From NCBI RefSeq assembly GCF_963678635.1, contig NW_026971677.1, positions 1 through 64,000 of the forward strand: a stretch of DNA of 64,000 nucleotides, read 5' to 3'. Made by a program: the position numbers and the translations under genes. Source of the DNA: Symsagittifera roscoffensis (Eukaryota; Xenacoelomorpha; Acoela; Convolutidae). Position 1 is the first letter of the stretch, and every line of letters starts with the position of its first letter. This document shows positions 31,501-39,098 of this stretch, piece by piece. Under the pieces are notes generated by a model. The model was not told the origin of the DNA. It did no database searches and was given only the letters and a program-made list of their open reading frames with translations.

Positions 31501-32445
31501 CCTTTCGATTTCGATATTTTTCATATCTCCGGCTGTAAGCTAGGAATCGTGGATTACTTATCTCGTTTCCCAACATTTGAAGCTCCACGACCAAGCAGTT
31601 TTGACGAACAATATGTCGTCAAATGCATTAGTCGATTCTTTGATGCGTGTGAATTTTTGGACGGTTGGGTCAGGCATTACACTTCATCTGAAGAGTTATC
31701 TAATACCGCAGAAATAAGTCAGGATTATGTCGTACCTGACCAAATTAACCTAGTTGAGTTATTGGGAAATTGTCAGTCTCGGATCAATTGTCCCGATGTC
31801 AACAGTTCACTTGTTGCATCGAACAAATTTGGAAACATACCGGTAGAGGGCGTCTTAATTCAAGACATTCAATCTACATCGAAAGGTTTATATTCGCTAG
31901 AGGGCGACAAAATCTTAAACATTACTCAAAATAACTCCTCTAATCTATCGATTCCTTCTCCGCTAGAGGGCGTCCAACACGTTGGCTCATATTCTAGCCA
32001 ATCAGCGTTGAGTATTAACATGCCGAATTTTGCCACTTTCTCAGCATGGATCACATTTTATCTGCCAATTCTGATTTCATTGTGGATTATTATTTTGGCC
32101 GTGAGTGGTTGTCATCTGTTGTCGTTGCTAATCAATCTTTTTGCCTTGATTTCATCATATCGGATCTGTTGGAGTGCAATTAGATTATTGAGTGCTTTTC
32201 ACTTTCAGACTGCAATGAATCCCAACACAAGTACCAACAACACAAATGACAGTTTCGAGCAGCTGTTAAACCAGTATCTGCCGGTCACTCAACATTGGTT
32301 CTCCTCAGATAGAGCCAGGCCGCGGTTTCGCGCGGGGGCTGTTCGACCCAGAAGATCATCAACAATTCAACGAGGAGTGGAACTGAAGAGTCAATACGCA
32401 AACCTTTGTTATCTCGACTTCAAAGATCGCATGCGGGTCAGTTAG
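28513..32445 (+). CDS. Gypsy Gag-Pol (Gag, protease, RT, RNase H)
   Basis: 1310 codons from the ATG that straddles the LTR/PBS junction (MAQPAVSTSED); the frame is open a little further upstream without an ATG. Domains: Gag with a zinc-knuckle region (CYFCGNRF..H..C, then CRNCDKKGHFAKC, about residues 318-355); protease with VDIGSPASFV (about 433) instead of the usual D-S/T-G; RT with FLDDIL (about 748) for YxDD; RNase H with KCDASHSGLGAAL (about 898) and TDHKAI. After RNase H about 270 further residues include two hydrophobic segments (about 1174-1226: TFYLPILISLWIIILAVSG and LLSLLINLFALISS). Ends TAG at 32443-32445, overlapping the integrase frame. Confidence 0.93.
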   Translation: MAQPAVSTSEDRTDLLGVSVFWHKPTADPPHSWDSWIGQFNLAITLRERCDPRELLKPPGVVHENPAQKPEVVGADEDAAAIASRIARNDAAVRKVTEMNEERRAKGPRFAPGVYYFEVEQRVKSRLFFSLGSEGRKRFLQSYPHADLSELTFREFHEFCVLLFRKEKNFIIERMQIYNAVHSDRESLEAFYLRLTGQAALCGWTIDQEKEVVRDIFIAKMRYKDIQRELCIHPGATPEDSLKSALLQEKGAQTATDLQRQLGSSSSSGNFSQAGATLGQNSRIKQEPTFSVQGKKLSDRINRAQNSKEKGINEKSKSCYFCGNRFSTNHKQSCPARNVICRNCDKKGHFAKCCNSKNVANVEAESDETVEETCNFITSDSESEFTVLSVAAEEPSLPSRSVKKLEVVNAATGKLRSIQITLRCGKMFFKATVDIGSPASFVNKKTADYILKTVPSAKFFTVQESPIETVYVDYNRKKIELMGTLIMDVSSLGWHIKSAKFLISENRTRCLLGLDLQPQLGVRTTQVRPDRPLVGEVSQSNPNLTSDSWKSHFYQKFHRVFSRIGKAKNHKVFSTFKSPLVRIQEKGRRVPVHIQDKVGQEIQKLIHEGHVVKLNKCTSEYFISPIVITAKKDGSVKLAMDAKPMNEQIHKNHYQMPNLLKLLDSAAQIITSDISGDVWFTSLDLKYAFSQIPLSEEVSRHCNFNIVCGEQTGTYRFKTGFYGLTDMPKEFQKAMDNTLQGLSGVFCFLDDILIVSKGSVEDHNILVDKVISRLDEEGFALKFSKCEFSLNQLSWLGYNIDSEGYRPKRSKIEAVLALEPPRTLKQLRSFMGILNHLQRFLPNLQVPSDQLRPSLTPGNKSKLVWGECQQMAFRNILQLIANITKMYHYDQSRNSRVKCDASHSGLGAALEQEIEEDVWVPIAFASRFLNDQEKKYSTNELELLAIVWSCEHFRTYLLGNHFVILTDHKAIISALKTNRGNKTYQSRLTRWADRLLPFDFDIFHISGCKLGIVDYLSRFPTFEAPRPSSFDEQYVVKCISRFFDACEFLDGWVRHYTSSEELSNTAEISQDYVVPDQINLVELLGNCQSRINCPDVNSSLVASNKFGNIPVEGVLIQDIQSTSKGLYSLEGDKILNITQNNSSNLSIPSPLEGVQHVGSYSSQSALSINMPNFATFSAWITFYLPILISLWIIILAVSGCHLLSLLINLFALISSYRICWSAIRLLSAFHFQTAMNPNTSTNNTNDSFEQLLNQYLPVTQHWFSSDRARPRFRAGAVRPRRSSTIQRGVELKSQYANLCYLDFKDRMRVS
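28514..28531 (+). promoter_or_regulatory. Primer binding site
   Basis: Starts TGG immediately after the LTR's CA end and runs TGGCGCAGCCAGCAG, as expected for pairing with a tRNA 3' CCA end. It lies inside the coding sequence, because the ATG at 28513-28515 uses the last base of the LTR. Confidence 0.75.
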
Positions 32446-33905
32446 CAATGGTTGACGCAGCACAATACATCTGGTGGCCCCGAATGCATCGGGACATCAT
32501 CCAACTTTGCAAAGATTGTCCTCAGTGCACAAAGTTTGGTAAGAATTTGAAAGCGAACGCATCATTTAATTCATCCAAGCCTTTACCTCTTTTATCTGGT
32601 CCTAATGAAGAGCTGCAACTTGATTACGCAGGCCCTCTACTTGACTCATTTGGTAATAGTATTTATATCTTGGTCGCAATCGACCGTTACTCAAAATATC
32701 CGTCGGCTATGATTACGCGTTCCACGGGAGGACGGAAGATCATTAAATTTCTCAAATCATATATTCAACAGCACAGTATCCCCAAATCCATCAAAACAGA
32801 CCAGTACTCCGGTTTTAAAAATAAATTAGTGCAAAATTTTTGTCTAGAGAAAAATATCGCACAATATTTTTGCCCGGTGGGGGACCATCGTGGTTGCGGT
32901 TTAGTCGAACGGTCGATACAAACAATTAAACGTCGTTTGGGGGCCTCTCGGTTAAGTTCGGATTTCTCTAATGTTCAGGATACTCTTAGGAATATTATTG
33001 AAGATATCCGGGTTACAAAAAATTCAGTTACCGGGGTCTCACCGTTTGAACTTCATTTTGGTCGTCCTCCGAATATGGAGCTATCTATAGCGGCTGATCG
33101 CTTATCTTCGGGAATTCATTTAGACAACCAACGTTTGAAACGGGACTTGCTCACACCAGAGCAGCGACGGGAGCAGTGCGATAGTCGTCCAATAATCAAA
33201 GTCGTCAAGAAAGGGCAATCAAGCCCGACGGTGTCTCCACATTTTGGTGGAACCACAGACTCAGCAGCGGATACACCCCACTATCGTGCACTGGAGAGCT
33301 TGGCACAATCTGCAAACCAGTGGTTGTCGTTGAAAAAGTCTCTGACGCATCAGGAGGGAGTCAAAGCCCTGAAGACCCTGACAGAGAGAAATCAAGTTCT
33401 CGCAGCCACTCTTCGTTCGAACTTGTCCGCTGGTACCCTCAGATTCAGGAACCAAATGCCAACGGAACAAATTCGCCCTTCGTTGCCAAAACGTAATTTG
33501 GACTCTTTAGTATTGAACGAACCAAATAAGGTCGAAATTTTTCGGAAATTTCTAATTAGGAAGTCTGGCAGAGAACTTTTCAAACCTTATAAGGGCAAAA
33601 TCGTGCGGATCACTGAATCCACATATATTTCTGATAAAGGGAAAGTTATTAGAAGGAATCACTTGGCAGTGCGTCTTCAATCAACCCAACTAAGTTTTTC
33701 AGGAAAACAACTAACTCCTGTGAAGAAAGGGCAGAAACGCCCAATCGTGCCATCTTCAACATCATCATCGGAAGACAATAGGCCTCTCAAACAATCGGGT
33801 TCTAGACAACGTATTTCAGCGAAAACAGTGTACGTGCCTGCTCATTCGAAATTCCCATCTATGCCAGTTTCACATACCCCACCCCGCAGTCAAATGGTGG
33901 CGTAG
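32313..33905 (+). CDS. Gypsy integrase
   Basis: Frame -1 relative to Gag-Pol, open from 32313 (after a TAG), so it overlaps Gag-Pol by about 130 nt and has no obvious own start. N-terminal zinc-binding region: HAGQL..., YIWWPRMHRDI, CKDCPQC. Catalytic core: LDYAGP, then TDQYSG and, 35 residues after that Asp, VERSIQTIKRRL, i.e. D,D-35-E. C-terminal part is Lys/Arg rich. Ends at TAG 33903-33905, after which the same frame stays open. Either a ribosomal -1 shift or a lesion joins it to Gag-Pol. Confidence 0.88.
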   Translation, partial: SQAAVSRGGCSTQKIINNSTRSGTEESIRKPLLSRLQRSHAGQLAMVDAAQYIWWPRMHRDIIQLCKDCPQCTKFGKNLKANASFNSSKPLPLLSGPNEELQLDYAGPLLDSFGNSIYILVAIDRYSKYPSAMITRSTGGRKIIKFLKSYIQQHSIPKSIKTDQYSGFKNKLVQNFCLEKNIAQYFCPVGDHRGCGLVERSIQTIKRRLGASRLSSDFSNVQDTLRNIIEDIRVTKNSVTGVSPFELHFGRPPNMELSIAADRLSSGIHLDNQRLKRDLLTPEQRREQCDSRPIIKVVKKGQSSPTVSPHFGGTTDSAADTPHYRALESLAQSANQWLSLKKSLTHQEGVKALKTLTERNQVLAATLRSNLSAGTLRFRNQMPTEQIRPSLPKRNLDSLVLNEPNKVEIFRKFLIRKSGRELFKPYKGKIVRITESTYISDKGKVIRRNHLAVRLQSTQLSFSGKQLTPVKKGQKRPIVPSSTSSSEDNRPLKQSGSRQRISAKTVYVPAHSKFPSMPVSHTPPRSQMVA

Positions 33906-34613
33906 AAATTAAGGGAAGATGCAACTTCGGAGGCTCCGGGTATACAGAACATCCCGTATCCACAGCATTCTACTCCGGTGGTAGACTTAACAGTTTCTTC
34001 CTCTACGTCGGGTAATCCAGGAACAGAGGCTCCTATTAGCGTTAAACCAAAGTCTATTAGCATCAAACCGAAATCTACAGTTATTGTCTCTTCCTCTAAG
34101 TCTGGCAATTTAGGAACGGAAATTCCTATCAGCATCAAGTCAAAGGCGCCAACTCCAGTAATGACCCCAGCATGCTCAGATCTTATTCCCATCTCTTCAG
34201 ACGAAGAATCGTCAATCTCGAAGTCACAAGTAGGAACTTCATCAAAATTGGTAGCATCGGGCTCTAACACCCAAGATAGTCACGTCATACTTTCAGAACA
34301 GGATGGGAATATGTCTTCATCGTCAAATTCGTCACGATCCTCATCTCGACGGAAAAAGCAGACTACATTCTACGGTAGTCCTGTTAGACATTCAGTTAAT
34401 GTCATTCAGTCCCAGTCAACAACTACTCCTCCGTCAACACCTGCCTCTCCGGACAAGAAAGTCCGTTTTGTCGTGTCTGGTTCAGATCGATCAAACCAAG
34501 TAGGCCAGTCTAGGGCAGATCTACCCGAGGATTCCGCAGTTTCACATAGGAAATTTATTCGTTTCCCCAAAAAGAGTACTTCCGACTATCCTTCGCGTCG
34601 GTCAGATAGATAA
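33906..34613 (+). CDS. Gypsy 3' tail of the integrase frame, after an amber stop
   Basis: In the same frame as integrase, separated only by the TAG at 33903-33905, it continues from KLREDATSEAPG to TAA at 34611-34613; the first ATG-like start is later (about 33978, GTG). Low-complexity, Ser/Thr/Pro/Lys rich (SSKSGNLGTEIPISIKSK, SSSSNSSRSSSRRKK). It may be a C-terminal extension reached by readthrough, or a tail cut off by a point mutation. Confidence 0.6.
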   Translation, partial: KLREDATSEAPGIQNIPYPQHSTPVVDLTVSSSTSGNPGTEAPISVKPKSISIKPKSTVIVSSSKSGNLGTEIPISIKSKAPTPVMTPACSDLIPISSDEESSISKSQVGTSSKLVASGSNTQDSHVILSEQDGNMSSSSNSSRSSSRRKKQTTFYGSPVRHSVNVIQSQSTTTPPSTPASPDKKVRFVVSGSDRSNQVGQSRADLPEDSAVSHRKFIRFPKKSTSDYPSRRSDR

Positions 34614-34910
34614 AACTTTTGTATTTATCGCATTCGGCATTTGGTCCAGAACTTAAACAAACTATTGTACCCTGTTATTGCTACAAACTTTAAAAACTTC
34701 ATACCTAATTTCTCTTTGCAACTTCAAGTCGGTCAGATAAATAAAACTTGTGCATTTATCGAATTCAGCATTTGGTCCAGAAATCATACAAACTATTGTA
34801 CCCTGTCTAAATAAAACTTTCGCATTTATCAATTCAGCATTTGGTCCATATATTATATAAACTATTGTATCTTGATCTTGCTACAATCTTTAAAATTCAT
34901 ATCAAATCTC
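34597..34910 (+). repeat. Three tandem repeats in the gypsy 3' region
   Basis: Units anchored by 'ATAAAACTT..GCATTTATC' and 'GCATTTGGTCCA' start near 34609, 34739 and 34807. Each includes AAACTATTGTACCCTG or a variant. The first unit overlaps the last codons of the open frame (GTCGGTCAGATA is repeated at 34598 and 34728). The second and third units contain AATAAA. Confidence 0.7.
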
Positions 34911-35043
34911 TATATATGATAGTCATTCTCCATAAATCTCTTTGTCTACCTGATGTTCTTCACGGTTTTCATATGTAAAAGCGCATTTAGTAATTTTGTA
35001 CTTTAGAGTAAAGAAATTCAAACACGGTTTGAATTCTTTTCCC

Positions 35044-35055
35044 GAGAGGGGGAAA
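35044..35055 (+). promoter_or_regulatory. Polypurine tract
   Basis: GAGAGGGGGAAA directly abuts the 3' LTR, as needed to prime plus-strand DNA. Confidence 0.85.
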
Positions 35056-35335
35056 TGTGGTGCGTCGTTGTTTAGACTTAAACATGACGTCAACAGTGTG
35101 CTAGCTATCTGTGCTAAATTCCATTATCGGTCAAGGTCGTTACCGACCTGCCAATCCACTCTAGTCTTAACAGCATGCGCTCTCTATATATACTCTTCAA
35201 CTTATGAAAGATTTAAGTTGCATTCAATTCTTTTGTCATGACATAATTTAAATACTAATCTATCTATATTATCTATATGATAACATAACAAGGAGAATTG
35301 ATTCTTGTTTTACAACTGTCTTTCGACGTATCACA
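35056..35335 (+). repeat. Gypsy element 3' LTR
   Basis: 280 bp, same ends as the 5' LTR. Differences seen: TC/CT next to GCTAT.GTGC, A/T in CATTCAATTCT, T/C in ATATTAT.TATATG. Confidence 0.93.
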
Positions 35336-35340
35336 AATCC

Positions 35341-35429
35341 AACCCTTGAAAAAGCCACCCAACCTATGACAAGAAAGCTTCGAGCAAAACTTAGCGGCAA
35401 TTGTTTTTCTGCATAAATATGTAAATTGC
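35341..35429 (-). pseudogene. GPCR-like exon, 5' part
   Basis: Continues the minus frame of 27793-28233 across the LTR insertion. Acceptor-like TTTTTACATACAG precedes 35429. The segment encodes NLHIYAEKQLPLSF followed by ARSFLVIGWVAFSRVG, resembling the second intracellular loop ('..Y..I..PL.Y..AR') and TM4 of rhodopsin-type receptors. Confidence 0.38.
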
Positions 35430-36185
35430 CTGTATGTAAAAACTTTATTTTATTTCTGGTTTTTTTTCATATTGGAAAATTGATGGAATAGTAGGTTGAG
35501 GGGCGGATCTAAGATTTTCTCGAGGGGGGGCGGATTCTCAAAAAAAAATTCAATATACTGTCGATTTTTTTTAGCTACCCGATATCACTATATAGATCTT
35601 ATTTGACCAAATCTTTGAGTAATTTATTTTCAGATTTTTCCAAATATGGATATTTTGATGATATTCACAGCAAAAACAACAATTTCGAGGAAAGTCAACA
35701 AGGGGAAATCAACATATGAAAATCAAATAATTGCTTTGAAAGATTTCAGAATTTTAATACCAAATTATCTAATTGTACAAAATAATGCGTAACAAAAAAA
35801 TTGAAAATTTGTAGCCTTTGAGGGAGGGATACAAACCGTAGCACCAGCTCGATGCCGAGTCACCGTCATTCGCTGGCAAATCGAATTTTAATCAAACAGA
35901 AAGCTAATCAAACAGTGATAGTTTAAATTATCAATGTCGTGGTGGCCCATTAACCTTTCAGGGTCCTAAGGAGAGGGCCAAGGAAGAAAAATAAACAGAC
36001 TTGGCTTAATCAACCATTTGCTGCCGCCAGATTTAAACATCAATCTTAAGCGTATTCGTTGATTTTACGAGTTTGCATGTGGACGAATATTGTAATTAAG
36101 TAATTAAATCAAATGCCTATTTTTTTACGCCTAAACCAAACTAGACAACAAAGACACAATTAAAAATCATATAAAAAACAAAGGA
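35430..36185. other. AT-rich intergenic DNA with one family A end
   Basis: At about 35502-35530 lies an inverted family A terminus (GGGGCGGATCTAAGATTTTC, then TCGAGGGGGGG). No gene. Confidence 0.45.
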
Positions 36186-36385
36186 TCAAGTTAACATCCT
36201 TCCCCCCCTCCCCTCAATAGACCAAGTTAAGACCCTCCATGTCCACACCAGCATTTAATTTATATTGAATTTGCTAATTGCTACATGTATAATGCTGTAT
36301 TCTGATTGGCTGAAAATTCTCAGCCGAGGACCAAGTTAACATCATCCCCCCAAAGGGCTTTGGGGGGAGGATGTTAACTTGGTCC
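36186..36385. repeat. CCAAGTTAACATC repeats ending in a strong hairpin
   Basis: Partial copies near 36186 (TCAAGTTAACATCCTTCCCC) and 36220 (ACCAAGTTAAGACCCTCC) precede a hairpin at 36328-36385. Its 27-28-bp arms start GGACCAAGTTAACATC, contain a C6/G6 block, and differ at one position, with a 2-3 base loop. Likely a very short foldback element. Confidence 0.75.
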
Positions 36386-36481
36386 CAAAAAACTTCCGGG
36401 AGATGGGTGACAGAGGTAAGAGGCTGATGTTCAAACTGTTGAAACTATTTACAGTTTAAACAGCTTAGGTTCAAACTGTAC

Positions 36482-36663
36482 CGTCGTAGTAGTCGGTGAC
36501 ACATCCACATCTCCGGCACTTCTCCGATTCAATGCAGTAGTTTTCACACGCTATCTGGTCATATCTGGGCCACTGGTTAGTGTAGTCGGCGTCCAAGGCC
36601 ACGAAGTCAGGCCATACTTTGAGACACTCCCCATACCTTAACACATCACAGCCAGTACAGAAA
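36482..36663 (-). CDS. DEG/ENaC-type channel exon (partial)
   Basis: An exon-like block with acceptor GGATTGCAG (at 36664) and donor ACG/GTACAG (after 36482); 182 bp. It encodes FCTGCDVLRYGECLKVWPDF and NQWPRYDQIACENYCIESEK followed by CRRCGCVTDYYD. The A-C-x3-C-x8-C-G-C spacing is the cysteine signature of the DEG/ENaC/ASIC extracellular domain. No flanking exons are found nearby; a TE sits directly upstream in the presumed intron. It may be one exon of a real gene or an orphan fragment. Confidence 0.5.
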
Positions 36664-36675
36664 CTGCAATCCGTC

Positions 36676-37074
36676 AACACCAGGGGCGGATTTGGGGTGG
36701 GGGGGGGGGCATTGTGTCGGATGTTCCCCCTCAGGGATTCGACCCCATGCCGAACCAAAGGGTCCGCCTTTGTACTATTTTGAGATATCCATTTTTGGCT
36801 GACTGACCCTAAAATTTTTCTAAAGGCGCCTTGGGCGCTAAAGTATTCTAATTTTGAGGGTGGAGCCCGCGCCGAAAAAACGCTATTTGTTGGTCAAAAT
36901 TTTCCAAAAATTGCCTAAAAACGCCTTTTTTTGGCATTTTTTCAAAAAATTGCCTGCGGCACAGAAAATTTGGTAAAAATGGGGTCTTCATGGTGATTCG
37001 GGAGAGCTCAGAAAATCAATTTGGTCGATCTAAAAAAAAGGTCGACAAAATTTTCGAAAATTTTTCGATAATCC
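36676..37074 (+). repeat. Family A dispersed repeat, copy 5, left part
   Basis: Starts CAGGGGCGGATTTGGGGTGG and runs through GGGATTCGACCCCATGCCGA, TTTTGGCTGACTGACC, AAAGGCGCCTTGGGCGC and TTTTCGAAAATTTTTCGATA. It is cut at 37074 by the giant LTR element; its 3' end is at 55951-55980. Confidence 0.75.
37071..37074. repeat. Target site duplication ATCC, left copy
   Basis: ATCC precedes TGAGTTAGG at 37075; ATCC follows the other LTR at 55951-55954. Both lie in the same family A context, confirming the insertion. Confidence 0.85.
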
Positions 37075-37484
37075 TGAGTTAGGACTGGGGTGTATAACTC
37101 ATAGAGTAATTTCGGATAGGGTACACCGTCTGCTCGTCACGCTATCTTATTTTCGGCCGGATAGATTCGTGCAACTTCTTAGTCTAATACCGATCCTAAT
37201 CTTACTCTTATACTATCTAGTCTCAGGTTGTTTAACTAGTCTCTGCTAGGCTCAATAGATCTAGGGTATACTGGTTTATTGCGGCTGCTGAAGTGCTCGG
37301 GAGAGTCCAACTAATTTCTAAGTTAAATTCAAATCTCTCTGGTGCTGAAATTACAAGTAACTTCAGCACTTACAAATAAGTGGGTTGTTAGTTAGATGGA
37401 TCATGATTGGTTAATATTAAATACTTTACATTGGTAAAATATCTAATTTATCCAATCATAAAATGTAGTTTAGATCAGGTTCCA
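37075..37484 (-). repeat. Giant element 3' LTR
   Basis: 410 bp. In sense orientation it begins TGGAACCTGATC and ends CCTAACTCA. AATAAA (plus TTTATT, 37275-37280) is a candidate polyadenylation signal. A 12-bp-stem hairpin with one mismatch (GTGCTGAA...TTCAGCAC) lies at 37342-37369. CCAAT-like motifs occur in the presumed U3. Confidence 0.92.
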
Positions 37485-39098
37485 CCCATCCGGGTTTTAC
37501 AGAGTTTTTTAGAATAGTTCTTCTGCGATCCGAAGGATGGATGATGGACGTTGGTTTTTGGCGAACATCATTTTCTTCCGTTTCCTCTTTGTTAAAGAAG
37601 TTCCAGGAAGCTGGAGTTAGAGACATAAGACGTTGTGTCTTCTAGTGACAACGACTAAGTCTTTGCAACAAACTCAAATCTGATTTCAGAATGGTTGGCT
37701 ATGTCAGGTTTTTCTGTTCTGCGTGGAGAACTTCTTTTGTGTCTGATCTAGTTTGGGAGTGGCGTGGAGATTGTGCGTGGAGGGGATGCCTGGTTACTCG
37801 GATCTGTACGTATACTTGAACATCGAGGTGGTCATTGGTCTAGTTCAATGAAGTCCTTTTCTGCGAAGTCAAGTCGTACTCTAAATCCTTTGAGTTGTGA
37901 TTGTGAGTGGCATATCGATTGTGGTTGGTCATTCTCTCTCGAGTGTAGTGGGGTCGTTTTGTCTTTAGATGTTCGTCCTTGGTGTTGTATTCTGATCTAT
38001 GTATTGCATAATGTAATTTACATTTTATAAAACATTTATTAGTTTAATATTTTTTAATTATGATTTTAGTTAGTTGTTTTCACAAAAGCTTTTTGTTTTA
38101 GTTCGGTTATTTTGAAGAGTTACTCACCCTTGAGTAGCTCTTATTAAAAATAGAGGTGTGGTCACAAAGCGTGGATGTAGCGCGGTGGGTTAGGCCGGCT
38201 ATAGAGCATGCTCAGGACGTCCTTCCTGGTGGGTTAGGCCAGGAGTGGGAGTATGATTTCATGCGGTTTTTGTGAGGGGTCCTGTTATGTGACAACGTTT
38301 TATGTTGGGTTTGTTGTGGTTTTTCTTATGTCTTGTTGGTTATGTCCTTTTTTCAAAAAGCAAATTGTTCGTGGTATGGGTTTGTCTTTCGACTTTTTTT
38401 GTGTTTTATTATTTCTTTCTTAGACTTTATAATAGTCTTCAAAAAAATAAATTATCCAGTTTTAAACTGGGTTAATCCGGTTTGGGTACCGTTGGTTTCC
38501 TTTTCTTAGTCATGCTGTTATTCTATGATTTGTGGTATTTAGTAAGCTGCGTTGGTTAGTTTTGTTTAGTATATGATTCCTTTCCAACCGGGTTAAAGGA
38601 AAGTTTGAAACATGTTATTATATGTTAGAGTTGTTGAGTGTGAAAACTTGAAACTGAAATTCATTATTTTAAACAATTCTTCGTGGGCGAGCTGTGCGAG
38701 TGTGGATAGAATTTCTGTGCGAATGAATGAGAATATCAAAAGGTTAGTACTGCATTTGCATTTTATTAATTTACTGCATAGAATTTGGAAATTTACTGCT
38801 AGTTATGGGGGAATTTTAAGTTACAAATTTTCATCATAATTAGATTTACTGCTTGTGGGGAAAATTTTAGAAATGAATTTATTGCATTGGTATTAAATTT
38901 ATAAATTTATAAGTGTAAGAGATTAATAGAATTTTTGAAATCTGTTTGATGAAATTTGCGATTTTTATTTGTCTTTTGTGGTTTTTGTAGGTGATTGTCG
39001 GATGAAGGCTAAAAATCTAAAGAAAACATGGATAAAGTATGGTGAGTTTTTTAATATTTTAATTAGTTAGTAATATTCATTTAATTCATACTTACCTG
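37485..39098 (-). other. Giant element 3' region, no ORF
   Basis: 1.6 kb between the last ORF and the 3' LTR. No sense-strand frame of note. Near 38180-38245 GGTGGGTTAGGCC occurs twice and forms CCTGG..CCAGG-type hairpins on paper. There is no strong polypurine tract: sense sequence just before the LTR is ACCCGGATGGG. Confidence 0.5.

Larger units (their letters stand above)
28234..35335 (+). mobile_element. Ty3/gypsy LTR retrotransposon, 7,102 bp
   Basis: Complete element: 280-bp LTRs (28234-28513, 35056-35335; TGTGG...TCACA), 5-bp target duplication AATCC, PBS beginning TGGCGCAGCCAGC at 28514, polypurine tract GAGAGGGGGAAA at 35044-35055. The order protease, reverse transcriptase, RNase H, integrase is that of Ty3/gypsy (Metaviridae). 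The LTRs differ at about four positions by eye, so the insertion is young. Coding is split into a gag-pol frame and an integrase frame; see those entries. Confidence 0.95.

Noticed and set aside
31590-32312. Separate env gene in the gypsy element
   Set aside because: The membrane segments are in the Pol frame before integrase, with no own start or signal peptide; position and size do not fit env.
37685-38030. Plus-strand 88-codon frame in the giant element's 3' region
   Set aside because: Opposite to all element genes, no family, and it lies in the untranslated 3' region.
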